From Diphasiastrum complanatum (Eukaryota > Streptophyta > Lycopodiopsida > Lycopodiales > Lycopodiaceae), in assembly GCA_029204225.1 (NCBI GenBank), contig CM055096.1, forward strand, positions 58,419,600 to 58,483,599: a stretch of 64,000 nt of DNA, in the 5' to 3' direction. Below are positions 11,382-23,200 of the stretch, piece after piece. Both the position numbers and the translations under genes were made by a program. The notes under the pieces were generated by a model. It saw only the letters and a list, made by a program, of their open reading frames with translations, was not told the DNA's origin and did not search any database. The first letter of the stretch is position 1. Every line of letters begins with the position of its first letter.

Positions 11382-12894
11382 GATGATAGATTGCTTACAA
11401 ATTAGCTAACTATACTGCCAATAAGATCCCCGACATGGTATCAGAGCCTGGGAGTGGTGTAGTTCGATGTTAGCTGGAAGCTGAATTTTGGGAAAATTCG
11501 AAGAATCGTTTATGGTTAGTCACGCAAGAAATCGTTCGCAGGTGTAGTAGAATTCAAGTTTCAACATAAAGCTTTTGGCTTAATCTAAGAGAAAAATTGG
11601 AAATTGTCATTTTTTGAGCCTGCTTGGCGTTTGTGCCCAATATGCACTTGTTTGGATGCCGTTTTTAGAGCGGTTTGAAGCAGAGGGTAGCTTGCAGTAG
11701 GGCGACCTTAGTGGTGTAGGAGACTGCCAGAAAAATCCCAAAAAGAGATTGCTAAAAAATTAAGAATCTCTTGTTTTTTCATGTGCTAGGGTTAGCAGGA
11801 GAAAGAAGAAGATTTCTCTCAATAATACACATTTTTTGTAGCTGTAAAACATTGAGCGTGGGCACCCTAGTGTGGAAAGTCAATAGCCAAGAGGCCATGA
11901 ATAGCCGCGACCAGGAGAGAGCACCTTGATCAATATTTTGGGGCAGCTGAAACCCTTCTGCCATAGCCAAGGGAGCTTGATAGCTTGAGGAAGGAGGAGG
12001 AGGAGGTCACGGACAGTCGCACGTAGCCAGATCTTGTGGCCCATAGCATCTGAAAGTACTTAGTGTATTGAGGAAGTGTGCGGCTCCAAGAACTTACCTC
12101 CACACGCAATGATGATTGTTGGATCGGGTCTCCAAACAATTGATGGACAAGATCTCGTTGACTGGGTTTAACGTGAGCCGTTATATCTTAATATGCCCTT
12201 GGATCAGCAATGAAAAGAGCCCATGAAGTAATAAAAGGAGAATGTGGCCTTTAATTTCATTAAAAATTTTCAAGTTGAGAGGGACCCTGAAGTGCAAATT
12301 CGTTTGAAAAAGTGATTCGCTTAAGAAGTGTGAATCCACCTATACTAAACCAAAAGCACTTTATAACACACAAATGTCTCACAAATAAATCCTTCTAAAT
12401 TTAGGTTGAATCACATTGACATATTCAATCACAAACCTAGCTGGATGCAGCTTAGAGAGAGATTCCGGGTGATTGTGTACTTGATCCATGATGGATCCAT
12501 TGTGAAGCTAATGATGAGAAACATTGGTTTGTGGAGCAATCTTGTGATTAGAAGTGACTTTATTCTTACTTTCCATATTGAATAATTACTCTAGTTTCAA
12601 GAAGATAGGCTCCAATTGATCCCATTTTTTTACTAGTAACAAGTACAACAAATGTACTATTCAAGACTTCCTATTTACTTTTCAGAATTTAGCCTCAAGG
12701 CTACTCTCTTGAATATCTCTTAACTCAAGAAGCAAGATCTACAATGATCTTAAACTCAAAGGAAGATAGGAATCAAATTCTACACAAACTATTCAATTGG
12801 AAAACTTGGATTTGACTCTTGGAAGTGCCAATGCCTTCCTGTGGTGTTTAGAATGGATTTTAGCTTCACTCTTGAACTAAAAACATAAGCCTCA
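11382..12894 (+). repeat. Tandem duplication, unit 2
   Basis: It is a near-identical copy of 9760-11256, including the primer-binding site at 11436-11447. It differs by scattered substitutions and an insertion of about 16 bases near 12800. The 125 bases between the units (11257-11381) are unique. The repeat starts inside the LTR, so only one LTR end is duplicated and this is not a second insertion. Confidence 0.85.
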
Positions 12895-13217
12895 AAACTC
12901 ACTCTCAATGATTTGGAGGTTTAACAAACATCTACCACCATTCCACATCAAATCTATAATGAGATCAATGGAAACTAGTTTCACTCTTCCCTAATTGTTG
13001 GAAGCTCAAATATTGAAAAATCAATTAGATTTGGTGAAAGTACAACTCCAGCACCTCTCACACATGTGAAAAGTACATTTGAACTTTACACTCTTATTTG
13101 AACTTCTACTTCACAAGTAAATTATTGGTTAAGGTCGCCCTACTTCAAAATGATTCTAGCACCAATGCTTTTACCAATTTGAAGAGATTTAGTTCATCAT
13201 CAAAGCTCTTTGACTTA
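12895..13217. other. Leader-like sequence of a minus-strand copia element
   Basis: It lies on the internal side of the primer site at 13218 and therefore corresponds to the 5' leader of a minus-strand element. No gag frame is readable. It contains CTCACACATGTGAAAAG (about 13060). Confidence 0.4.
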
Positions 13218-13229
13218 GATCTAATACCA
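13218..13229 (-). promoter_or_regulatory. Primer-binding site, minus strand
   Basis: GATCTAATACCA on the plus strand reads TGGTATTAGATC on the minus strand, a one-to-two base variant of the copia site. It touches the LTR terminus TGTCAC at 13230. Confidence 0.65.
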
Positions 13230-13896
13230 TGTCACATTTCAAAGTTTTGGACTGGATTTGGTCTACAAATGATCACAAAGAGTGATTGGTAGCTTGGGAT
13301 CTTGATCTACATCAAGACTAGCTTCCAATTCTAGCTTCTAGTTGACAATTTTTGTGATTCCAAGCAAGAACAATCAAGAAATAATGATCCACAGCTTCAC
13401 ACATGTAAAGTACTGCTACTATACGGCCTGATTATATAGAATTAGTTTACTTGTGAAATACTAAGCATTCATTCACAAAGAAAGTGCTAAAGAGAGTGAA
13501 AATCACAAGATTGCTTCACAAACAGTATTTCTCATCATTTTCTTCACAATGGATCCATCATGGATCAAGTACACAATCACCATAATCTTTGTTTAAGCCA
13601 CATCCAGCACGTGTGGGACAGCTCATTATACTCATCCATATCCACTTTGGATAAGATCTATCTCATTTGCCACATCATCCATTGGTGGTTTGTGTTGACC
13701 TTCTAGATTTCTACAATCTAGGACCTAACTTCTATAATTGAGGAGATTTCATATTTGACTCAAATGAAAGCTAAATAAAATGGATCTGAATATTACAAGT
13801 GTCATTTCACACGTGTAGACATGTCCTCACATGTGCGGATCCACATAGATGTCAAATACATTGCAAAAACCATGTGAAAATTGCTAAATTCTAATA
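13230..13896 (-). mobile_element. 5' LTR of a minus-strand copia element
   Basis: A 667-bp LTR starts TGTCACATTTC; its outer end reads CTAATA where CTAACA is expected. It is homologous to the 3' LTRs at 7039-7698 and 32603-33261, so it could be the other end of the element whose RNase H is at 7713-8528, with a complex interior between them. It carries AGCACGTGTGGGA (about 13608) and TTTCACACGTGTAGA (about 13805). Confidence 0.7.
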
Positions 13897-14114
13897 GGGA
13901 GAACAATATGTAGATGAAACTGAGACATCTCTACAACTAACAAATGACAGATCAGAAAAAATTAGATGCTCTTCTTCTTCCATGGCGTACCGAGATTCTA
14001 TATTTCTTCTCTCTCTAGTTAAAATGAGGGACACAATTTCATTTTCAAATTTGAAAAGTTACTTAATGAGTGTCATAGGTTCTTGAAGTCGTAGCTGCAT
14101 GCATCATAATAGTC
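13897..14114. other. Unassigned sequence present only in block A
   Basis: These 218 bases have no recognised feature. They form the right end of the 6,089 bases missing from block B, whose junction falls at 14114/14115. Confidence 0.4.
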
Positions 14115-15699
14115 TCATGTTAACTACACATTATCGGTAAAGTTAAGCTAAACTGGACATGAAAGTCCATCGAATTTCCAAAATCCAGTGCTTACACAGC
14201 CCTTTTGGAGTTTGTAACTCCTCTAATGCTCAAACTGAGAGAAGTGATTGTTCAAATCGAAGAAAATAAATATTCCAATTGTAAACAAAAAATTAATACA
14301 AAAACATGCATATTGACTAAAAAAATCAGTACACCATGCCAAACAAATTGAACTTCTCGATAAAATTCAACAAATCAAAATTTTCCAATCATGAACAAAT
14401 TGCGTAAATAAATATTTATGATTTCTAATAGTCCAAATTAACTTTTCAGAAGTAGATTGTATATTGCATTCGTTGTTGGTTATGTTGAATCCACAACATT
14501 TTGAAAACATCAAAAGTATTTTTAATATGTTTTTTTTTTACAGATTCCAAGGAGTTTTCACTAACTCCTCTAAGTTAGTGCTTGATATCCTATGAAGACT
14601 TTTCTTTTTAGTTGATGAAGTTGACAACTCATCTTCTTCATCAAAATCTATTGGTAGATTCTCATCAAAGTCGACACTAAATGTTGACAAGGAAATTTGC
14701 ATTGCTGCTTTGCTCCATTGCTATTGAGTTGAATATGATGGCTTTGCATTTAGCCTAAGACATTCTTAAAAAATAGATATTGCTGACTTTTGAAAGAATT
14801 TAATTAAAAGCAAGCACATCTACAGATTCAAGATTTACATTATGAACTCTTGAATGGTGTTTTGATGAGCGCTTCTTTTGCCCTTTGGATGTAATTGCAA
14901 TATTTCTAGCTCATACCTTCCTAAGAAAACATTTGTCAAAGTGGTTCGCATCCAATGCACACATACAATTTTCATTATGTTAGTGCTTTGAATAAAGCCA
15001 AGCACCTTCTCAGTAAGTTGGCAAAATGCAAACATACAAAGTATACAAAGCAAGCCTCTAATAAGGAGAAAGCCATCACCTACTAAGCGTGTTTCTTCTC
15101 CCTGAGTTGGCTCGGCCCTTTTGTAGTGTTGACTACTTATAAGCTAATATCACAGAAAGTTTTCAAGCATTTTCAAGCATCTAAAATGTATGCTATTTAT
15201 TTTAAGAGTCTTGTTTATAGAATAGCTACTAAGAATTATAGTTTCAATTTTGTGATTAACTAAAATCTAAAATCCAAAATTTAATGTGATTATTTAAAAA
15301 ACATCTATATTTTGTGTGTATTTTTCTTTAAAATGTTAAAATTTGACCCGGTATACTAAAATTGTTAAAAAAGCTAAGTTTTTTTGATGGAACCTTCAAA
15401 CAGGTAACGTGCAACATTAGCTATTCAATACAAACAGGTAATTTGCAATAGTGTTTTGACATAAGAGCATTAAAAAAATGGAATAATTATCTTTCTTCTG
15501 ATTTGATGGGGATTGCTGGTTGAAAGAGGGTGCGAACCTGGAGCTGGCCCTGGCCCTGCTGAACAATGCATGTTCAGGTGTGGAGAAAGTTCCTAAATAC
15601 ACTAAACCCACTTGTAGAAGGTAGGAGGAGCAGTTCTTCTCATGAGGAAGCACAATGCATATAAAAATCTGACCTATTATGTGAACAACCAGGACTAAG

Positions 15700-15952
15700 G
15701 ACCACCTGCCCAGCAATACTTGTTTAATTCTTATGGGCAGTGTACCCCACACCACCTTAGTCAAGGATTATTCAACACTTGATCAAAATGTAGCCCTGGG
15801 GGTACAACGTGATCCCGCGCCAAACCCAAGGGAGTGCAGCAGGAGTCATAAGAGTGAAAATGAAGACATACTCCAAATTGAAAACAAAGGCCACTGTCCA
15901 TGAACGAAAGCAACAGTTGAGGCCTGGGGGAAGGCAAGAGGAGGCAAATAAT
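15700..15952 (+). other. Short conserved open-frame segment, function unknown (block A)
   Basis: On the plus strand this can be read as ...LVKDYSTLDQN, PNPRECSRSHKSENE and AWGKARGGK, interrupted by a stop at CCATGA (about 15901). The B counterpart (37063-37302) is open for 79 codons. I do not recognise a family. It may be a small captured exon fragment or chance. The higher GC content than its surroundings is the only other hint. Confidence 0.25.
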
Positions 15953-17544
15953 AAGAAATGCCATTGAGATTTCCTGAGAAAATATCTTCAAGATTTCATG
16001 AGATTAATCCTGAATTTCCAGTGTAGACTATACATTGCATTGCAGTTGCTAATGACTCAAGTTACTAACACATCTACAGTCACGAGAAATATGGATCCCA
16101 TTATGTAAGGTACACCAACTATTAAACTATAACTATTATGGTTTTAGTTACGAGACAGAATGCATCATAATATGCTATTACTCATCTATGCACAATATGA
16201 TGTTCACAAGGTTAGTATATGAAGGTTACATGCAAGTGCTTCAAACTCATCTTGAAGCATAATGATGTTAGTTTGACACTTCATTTTTTTATTCATTTGA
16301 AAGTAGTGTCGAAAGCATCATTTTGGAAAGATAACATGGTCCAAGAATGGACATGGCAACCGTTTTCAAATTTGGTTCCAAAGATATTCTAAAGGATGTT
16401 GACTTCCTAAGTATCTATACTAACATTTCTTTTTTGTAGAAAATTTCATGGCTAGTATGATACATGTAGGATTCTAGACCTTGAGGTTTGGAAATACATA
16501 GGATTCATGCACTTCATCATAGTTACTTAAATAACCACATAAAATTTGAAACTTAGAAGTTCTATCTTGTGGGTGATCTACTTTTTGCACAATTTTTTGG
16601 TAGAAATTACATGGAAGCCAATCATGGCTTATTTATAAATTTATAACATGCTTTAACTTGAAATTTCTTGATGGGGTGGAGTAGGTTGAGGCTCAAGGAA
16701 ATTTTAGGATCCAAAGAGTCTTTGCAAAATTTGGAGATTTTTAAATTTTATAAGTACATTTCTAGCAAATTAAGATAATTCAATGTGTCTTAATATATTT
16801 CTTGAATGTGTTGATTTTTTTTTTTTTTTGTAATATTTAAATTTCTCAAATAGGTTAGTGATTAATGTTTACAACAACATTTAGTAGTTGCAAGATTTCA
16901 AAAGCAACATATTTAAGTTGAAGGTTTTTGAAAGGCAGAATTTTTTTTTTGGGGTGAAAAATCGACATCCCTTAGAAGATGCATAATATTGAAAGGGAAA
17001 CTTTAGGAAGGTTCAATGACACACACACACGTTTAACTAGTCTTGCTGGAAATATCTCATAGTCTATCTTACATTGTATAAGCTCCCTTTCCATCCATTT
17101 GGAAATTGGAAACCAAATTCATTGTAGACAAAATGCAAGCCTCTACTTCACATCGAAGTAGGCCTCTGGTGGATTTGAAGATGTACCATTTTCAACTGCA
17201 TCTTCTTCAAGTAGTACAATTGGCCGCATGTCCTCCAAAACATCTCTATCCCTAAAAAATTAAACAATAATTACATATGCACATTAGTTGCATCATTATC
17301 TTAAATGATCACCTTATTTCAAGCTATAATTAATCTAGAAGTTAATGTGATTCAAATTGGATATGCATATATATTTCATTGAACCACTAATTGTGTAGAG
17401 TGTGCTCATAACATCTTCTATCAAAAACCCTCTCCACACCAAGGGAAGCACGAACTATATAGATGCAACAATGTTAATGTTGGATGAATTGGAACAAGAC
17501 GCACTATGAAACACATTCACAAGCCTAAAAAGACATGCTAACCT

Positions 17545-18626
17545 ATAAGAACTTGTGCTAGTCATGAGACTGTAGACCACTTAGCTTGTTGCCCCTTGTG
17601 AAGGAACCCTTCAAGCATCGCATATGTCCAATTGGAGTATCTTTGGCACCAATCAAGTGCTTCCAAAATATACTCCCTACATTCCTTACTATGTGCATTT
17701 GATCCAATAGATTATCTATCAATAATTGTTCACAACAAAAAAGTTCACAAAATAAGGACAACTTTTTTATATCAGGAGGCGGGTGCTGTGGATTTTGAAA
17801 GGATCTCCAAATTTAAAGCCAATAACTTGCAAGAATAGAACATAAATCCTACAATTTCATAAGCAATGCTAAATTAGATGTCATTACAACATAAATAGTC
17901 AATGCAATTACAAAATGCATTGGACAATAAAACCCAAGCATGATTTACCTTCATAGAATGGGGTCTTCGACCAACAAGTCCATCACATAGAGGGTGATGA
18001 TCACTTGGAAGGTAACGAGTGTGAACCTCATATATCATCTTTCTAAGATGTTGTGAGTGATGTGCAAACATATATTTGCCATAGATGGGACACACATGGT
18101 AGCCACTAGATTGGAGTCCTTAGGAATGTTATAAATGACCAAGACAATAGGCCAAGTACATCATGATGTGGAGTGCAATCCAAATGGATTCACACCATAC
18201 CTTAGATGTAAATGTCAAGGCTCATCAATGAACTCATGACATCTGTCATCTACATGACAATCAGTAGGGACTCTCATAGTATCATTGGTTGAATGATTGG
18301 TCGAATGTCATGTCATAAACTCTACTATGGACTTGCACTTAAACATATGTTGTATCATGGGTATGATCAAAGTGTCTCACCAATATCTTGGCAGATATAG
18401 TGTCTCCTTCTAAATCTTGTCTATAACAACTCTCCCCACAACGTGGACATGTACATGTGCTCAGCCCCTCAAACTTGTCTCAATAAAGAATGCAATCATT
18501 GGGACATGCATGAATACTTTTGTAACCCATGTCAACCACTGACAATATTTTCTTGGCTTCTTGTCTCAACATAGCCATGGTATTATTTGGCAACAACATT
18601 TTTTGAAGCAAATTGTCACACATGGA
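17545..18626 (-). pseudogene. CACTA transposase (tnp2) pseudogene, block A
   Basis: Read on the minus strand from 18626 leftwards, the broken frames follow tnp2 order. First comes HACPNDCILY, then a TGA where the family has Trp, then FEGLSTCTCPRCGES (about 18440-18520), a zinc-finger-like region. Later come EVHTRYLPSDHHPLCDG (about 17960-18025) and LLDQMHIVRNVGSIFW (about 17640-17715), like the family's LDVMHIEKN block. There are at least four stops and several frameshifts, and the same TGA is present in block B, so the gene was dead before duplication. Tnp2 mobilises CACTA elements in the nucleus; this copy cannot. Confidence 0.7.
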
Positions 18627-18628
18627 CC

Positions 18629-19244
18629 TGCTATAAATAGATGTAAACTTGTGGGAGAAATAAATCTTCTCTCTCTCTCTCTCATCTCATTTCATGCTTA
18701 TACATGAGTTCTCTTGGGTTCATCTATCCATTGGTGCACTATCTTGGTGATATCTTGCAATCTTGTGTGTAGACTGCATTGTTTTGTTGATATTTGGATC
18801 CACGTGTGAAATAAAGTAACTTATTGTTTTTGTATGGACAACAACTTCATTTTATCATAATTTTGATGTTTGATCAATATCTTGTTGACTTTGCATCTCT
18901 TTCATTAAGTATATGTTGATTTTCTATATTGCAAATGGTGTAAATTGTGTTGTCTTTCATATCAAAGATCAGTAGATGATTTTGGATCTTGGTTTCCCTC
19001 CATAGAAACTTCTAGATCAAAAACCCTACTACAACATGAACTAGATTCAATGTATCTAACATTCAAATTTGAATGTGTCCAAACTTGACTTTCTGCTTTC
19101 CCTCACTTTCTAAAAGTGGTAATTCAAATAATTTTAGACTAATATAACTTTGAAAAGTCAAACTCTGGCTAATATGCAAATTAGCCTCAATTGCCAAATA
19201 AACAAATATGGCCAAAATATCAAACTACTTGACAATTCCTCACA
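18629..19244 (-). mobile_element. 3' LTR with internal inversion
   Basis: 18993-19244 matches the B LTR (41092-41345) directly and ends TCCTCACA. 18629-18992 matches B 40730-41073 in reverse complement, from GACCTGCTATAAATAG to GATGATTTTGGATCTTGG. In A, about 75 bases around the LTR's inner terminus and about 18 bases near 41080 of B are missing at the two breakpoints. This is a local inversion with small losses. A short (CT) run lies at 18669-18684. Confidence 0.8.
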
Positions 19245-19275
19245 CTCGAGTGCTAGTGTTCATAGGACACCAACT

Positions 19276-19698
19276 TTATTTGTTTGCAAGTTTCAGCATA
19301 GACTTTGAGAATACTCCAAGTGAAGTTCTATGCTTTGCAAAAAAGTCTTTTCCCAATGCTTTGGTGAAGATATCAGCTACACATTCCCTTGAAAAAACAT
19401 GTTGAAGCTCCACCTCCTTTGCCATGACTTGCTTCCGCACAAAGTGATATGCCACCTCATTATGCTTGCTCCAGCTAGCATGAAATATAAGATTGCTTGC
19501 CAACTTTTGGGCTGATAGGTTGTCACAAAAGATGATTGGGCTCTCTGAAAAATCCAGCAAGTGAAGATCCTTGATCATCCTCTTGATCCATACCATTTCT
19601 TTTGTGCAATGAGTAAGGGCTTTGTACTCGGCCTCACTAGATGACAATGAGATAGTGGCTTGTTTCTTTGACATCCATGATATAGCTTCTCTTGACAA
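19276..19698 (-). pseudogene. Copia RNase H
   Basis: The frame encodes AISWMSKKQATISLSSSEAEY, FCDNLSAQ, KHNEVAYHFVRKQV and the closing RECVADIFTKALG block, the usual end of a copia polyprotein. The first catalytic Asp (D-A-D-W region) is absent because of a deletion between this part and the RT frame to the right. The Glu of SEAEY and the Asp of CDN remain. Confidence 0.85.
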
Positions 19699-20057
19699 AT
19701 GAAAGTAGATCGAGAAGATCTAATCACTTCTATTCCTAAAATGTAATGCAAATGACCAAGATCTTGCACCTCAAACTCCTTCTTGAGAGCACTCTTGATA
19801 TCATCAACATATTGCTTGTTTCCTCCACTCAAGATGATATCATCCACATAGATTAGCAAGATAGTAACATCATTTCCAGCAAATCTGAAATATAATGAAT
19901 GATCAAACTCACTCATAAAAAAATTTTGAGAGAGTAAAAATGTGTTAAGCATAGCATACCAACTCCTTGGTGATTGCTTAAGACCATTCAAACTCTTTTG
20001 TAGAAGACACATATGATTTGGCTTTGTAGATAAAATGTAGCTCTCGGGTTGCTCCAT
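19699..20057 (-). pseudogene. Copia reverse transcriptase, palm region with YVDD
   Basis: The minus-strand frame reads LLQKSLNGLKQSPRSWY, then LLIYVDDIILSGGNK with the catalytic YVDD box, then FEVQDLGHLHYILGIEV. After IRSSRSTFICQ it jumps into unrelated frame, so the thumb and connection are deleted. In block B this whole region is gone (junction at 41530). Reverse transcriptase copies element RNA in cytoplasmic particles; this copy is inactive. Confidence 0.85.
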
Positions 20058-20119
20058 GTTACTTCCTCCTCAAGATCACCATTCAAGAATGCATTTGTAA
20101 TGTCCATGTGCCATAGATC

Positions 20120-20737
20120 CTATCCAAAAAGAGTAGCAAGAGAGATAATGACCTGAATGCTTATGATCTTTGCCATGGGTGCAAAGGTCTCATCATAGTC
20201 AATACCATGTGAGTCTTGTGCATATCCCTTGGCCACCAACCTTGCCTTATGCTTATTGATATATCCATCTTGGTTAGTCTTCATCTTGAAGATCCATTTG
20301 CATCTGATAGCTTTCTTGTCCTTAGGTAACTCCACCAATCTCCATGTATTATTCTTCATGAGAGCTTGATACTCAAGATCCATTGCTTGGATCCACTCCT
20401 CTTTGTTCCTTGCTTCATCTACACATGTAGGTTCATCAAAAGAGGTTAGAAAAGCATAGTTTGTTCCAAAAACAACTTGCTTACCTTTCTCATCATATGT
20501 GAGCCTTGAAGGTGTTTGTCTTTCCCTTGATGTTCTCCTTGGCTTTTGACTTGATGAAGGTCCTTCATGATCAACATCTAAAATAGGATCCATATCATCA
20601 ACATCAATATTGTTAGATCCATCCACACCATCATTACTTGAAGACACATTTGGAATGTTCCCCTCATCAAAAATGACATCTCTACCAATAATCACCTTAT
20701 TAGTAGTAGGAATACAAATCTTGTAGGATCTACTCAC
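20120..20737 (-). pseudogene. Copia integrase C-terminus and RT N-terminus
   Basis: The frame (about 205 codons) reads NKVIIGRDVIFDEGNIPN, an acidic linker, RRTSRERQTPSRLTYDEKGK, TSFDEPTCVDEARNKEEW, MDLEYQALMKNNTWRLVELP, CKWIFKMKTNQDGYINKHKA and GIDYDETFAPMAKIISIQV. That is the integrase tail and RT fingers. It is separated from the palm part by a frame break near 20060-20120. Confidence 0.85.
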
Positions 20738-21740
20738 CTCACTATATCCAACAAATATACCTTTCCTTGAAGATGGATCCTCGTCCTATCATCAAGAGCT
20801 ATATTGACATAGCAAGTGCATCCAAAAGTTCTAAAAAACTTGACACTCGGCCTCCTCTTGAATAGCATCTCAAAAGGTGTTCTTCCATCCAATACAGTAC
20901 TCAGCCACCTATTGCATAAAAATTTAGCACACAACAAGGCTTGATCCCAAATTGGTCTAGGAAGATTAGCACTTAATTTCATGGCTTTGGCACCTTCACA
21001 TAATGTCCTATTCTTCCTCTCGACCACTCCATTTTGTTGAGGTGTCCTTGGAGTTGTGTACTCCTCTTGATCCCATACTCATCACAAAAGGCCTTGAACT
21101 TGGTTGAGATATACTCACCATCATTGTCACTCCTCAAGCACTTGATCCTTGTGGAAAATTGGTTCTCCCTTGCAATCTTGAACTTCACAAAGACATCATA
21201 CACTTCGTCTTTGCTCTTTAATAGATATACCCAACAATATTCACTAAAATCATCAATGAAAGCTACATACATCTTAGCTCCACTATTGCTAATTGTAGTA
21301 GTTCCATGAATATCTGAATGTACAAATTGAAAAGGCTTTGTATATCTAGATGTAGATCTAGTATAAGGTATTCTATGTGACTTTGACAAAGCACAAGGCT
21401 CACAAACATTATTGATGCTAGTTAAGGAACTTGGAAGGCCAAACACAACTTGCTTTCTAGCCATTACCTCCAATGCTTTGAAGTTGAGATGCCCCATCCT
21501 CTTATGCCAAACCTCTTGCATGGATATTTGCTCACTTGCTACACATCCAACTTGGTTAGCAATAACACAAGCATCTAGTTTGAATAACTCCCCTTGTCTT
21601 TTACCTTTTGCAATCAAGACATCCTTCCTTTTGATCATACAAGCATCTCCATCCAGCTCCACTTTAAGACCTTTGCTTAGCAATTGACTCACACTAAGTA
21701 GGTTCTTAGTAACAGATTGAATGAACAAAAAATCCTTCAA
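20734..21740 (-). pseudogene. Copia GAG-pre-integrase and integrase core
   Basis: 21740-20979 encodes the linker LFIQSVTKNLLSVSQLL, then VWHKRMGHLNFKALEVM and CEPCALSKSHRIPYTRS (zinc-binding HHCC region), then FVHSDIHGTTTISNSGAKMY, FIDDFSEYCWVYLL and CLRSDNDGEYISTKF, the D, D part of the D,D-35-E core. A one-base shift breaks the frame near 21040, before the Glu-bearing region; 21027-20734 carries VERKNRTLCEGAKAM on. The B copy (41892-42794) is intact through this point. Confidence 0.9.
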
Positions 21741-21997
21741 ATGAAGCTATTTGTATAGAGAGAAATAGGAATTGTGCCAATCCCTTTGATTGCACACATA
21801 CCATCATTGGCCATGTAGATCACCCTCTTGTCGTCTCCATATGCCAACAAAGAATTGAAATACTCATGAAAAGTCATGTGTGAGCTTGCTCCACTATCAA
21901 TCCACCATGGATCAATATCTCCAACAATAGAACTCAAATATGAAGACATCACAAAAGCATCATCAGTTGTGTTTTGAACATCAACACCATCCTCATC
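21737..21997 (-). pseudogene. Copia aspartic protease
   Basis: The frame contains DIDPWWIDSGASSHMTFHEYF with the catalytic D-S-G and the downstream CAIKGIGTIPISLYTN. It enters from the gag linker (DEDGVDVQN, cut exactly at 21998 by the gypsy-like insertion). One frame break lies near 21745, before GAG-pre-integrase. Confidence 0.85.
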
Positions 21998-22169
21998 TGT
22001 TCATAGATTCTCTGAATCTGTGAACACAGTTCTAGTGATTTCTTTACCTCTTCTTTAGTTACGGCTCTTTATGGTTCTTATTCTTATTAGAACAATTACA
22101 AAGCAGAAGCGTTACTCATTTTTCAACATGTATTTCCCAGCCTGCCAGTGGGAGACACGGTTCTGATAC

Positions 22170-22643
22170 TCAGGTACATGCAGAAACTGACCATGTATCT
22201 AATTCATCATATGTTGTGGATGACCAATCATCGATTACCTTGGTAGGCTTGACATGGCCTGTTGAGTCACCCGTGACTCGTTTATCGTGGTTACCAAAGG
22301 TAATTTTGCTATGCTTCCAATCTTGGACAACACCTGCCATCTGGAGCCAGGGTGTACCAAGAAGGAGTTTATATGTATTGTTATCTTCTGATAAATCTAA
22401 GATGACACAATCTAGTACAAATTTGACACCTGCTATGCGAACTTTTATATTTGATAAATGACCAGCAGGTTTATATCGTGGTTGATTGAGGGTATGAAAG
22501 CCCCATGACTTTGTTAATGACAAAGCCATGATATTAACGCCTGATCCGCTATCTAGGATAGCAGATACTGTGGGATAGTCTTTATAGGACAAAGGTAGGG
22601 TGATGCTAGTCCCCTTAGCAACACCTATATTCAATAGATTCAT
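22170..22643 (-). pseudogene. Retropepsin-like domain of the gypsy-like element
   Basis: The frame (157 codons) has the fold signature of an LTR-element aspartic protease: VSAILDSGSGVNIMALSL with catalytic D-S-G near residue 32 and YKLLLGTPWLQMAGVV near residues 92-107. Compared with the B copy it lacks about ten residues after RYK, an in-frame deletion of roughly 30 bases. No reverse transcriptase follows, because the interior is deleted into the 3' LTR. Confidence 0.75.
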
Positions 22644-22715
22644 AGAAATTTGGGAAATTTCAGAAATCTCTTCTGTTTCTCGTTGTTCATCAGGAATAGT
22701 AGGTAGCTAAAAATT

Positions 22716-23177
22716 TCAATGGATATAACGTTGAAGCCCAGTGAAGGATTTTATTGCGATATGAAGCTGCATGGTGAGTTGAGCTTGCAGAAGGTTAGAA
22801 AATACTTCAAGTCCCTGTAATGATTGCTCTTTTTCGGGAATATGAACTGAGAACAGACTTTCTGTATGTTCTTCCTCTTGCAAAAACTCATCTCGCAACT
22901 CATTGTATTGTTGTTGTTCCACCTTTGGGTCTAGGTAATCTTTTGGTAATGTGGAAGCCGTCAAGTGGCTTCCTTGGGGGTCAACTGATTTGACATTATT
23001 TTGTTGCTGTTCTTGTTGTTGGCGTTGTGCTCTAGTGAGAACTCTAACAGGTTCGGATGAGATATGACGTGATGGAAGAATCATGTTAGGTTGTTTAGGA
23101 CAATCCTTGAAACTGTGTTTATGGACACAGTCGGGACATTCTGCATGGTATTGGTTTTTGACTTTACACTCAGTCAT
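22716..23177 (-). pseudogene. Gag nucleocapsid part of the gypsy-like element
   Basis: The frame starts just after where B has its first CCHC knuckle. It contains the second Cys/His cluster, ECPDCVHKHSFKDCPKQ, then a Gln-rich linker (QRQQQEQQQNN). The start Met is internal to gag; the true N-terminus is cut at 23200. A stop near 22713 separates it from the protease part. Confidence 0.7.
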
Positions 23178-23200
23178 GAAATGTTCCGTTTCACCACAAG

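Larger units (their letters stand above)
14115..18626 (-). mobile_element. En/Spm (CACTA) transposon remnant, block A copy
   Basis: The block is shared with 33589-40660. Its only recognisable coding part is tnp2-like (17545-18626, minus). The AT-rich rest (14115-17540) is non-coding or decayed, and I find no CACTA terminal repeats or subterminal arrays that would fix its ends. A has about 150 bases near 14545-14690 that B lacks. B has about 30 bases near 33665-33695 and about 2 kb at 34516-36523 that A lacks. Part of it (about 16200-16790) recurs inverted at 51650-52160. Confidence 0.6.
18629..23200 (-). mobile_element. Minus-strand copia element, block A copy (with gypsy-like insertion)
   Basis: Order on the minus strand is protease (21952-21737), GAG-pre-integrase and integrase (21740-20734), RT (20737-19699), RNase H (19698-19276) and 3' LTR (19244-18629, rearranged). 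The gag is interrupted at 21998 by a gypsy-like element and the 5' end is lost at 23200 to a telomere-like unit. Block B holds a sister copy that keeps gag and a 5' LTR but has lost most of the RT. Confidence 0.8.
21998..23200 (-). mobile_element. Gypsy-like gag-protease element, block A (5' end lost)
   Basis: It starts TGTTCATAGATTCTCTGAATC at exactly the same point of the host copia gag as the B copy (43180), so one insertion predates the duplication. The LTR remnant is 21998-22200, then a retropepsin region, then zinc knuckles. The copy breaks at about 23200 into telomere-like sequence, losing the first zinc knuckle, the primer site and the 5' LTR. Confidence 0.75.

Noticed and set aside
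15417-15764. 115-codon minus-strand frame as a gene
   Set aside because: It has no domain, is broken in the block B copy, and its composition is that of surrounding AT-rich DNA.
21034-21687. 91-codon plus-strand frames at 21034-21309 and 21412-21687, nearly the same again at 42235 and 42592
   Set aside because: They are antisense shadows of the minus-strand integrase and GAG-pre-integrase; their repetition follows from the segmental duplication.
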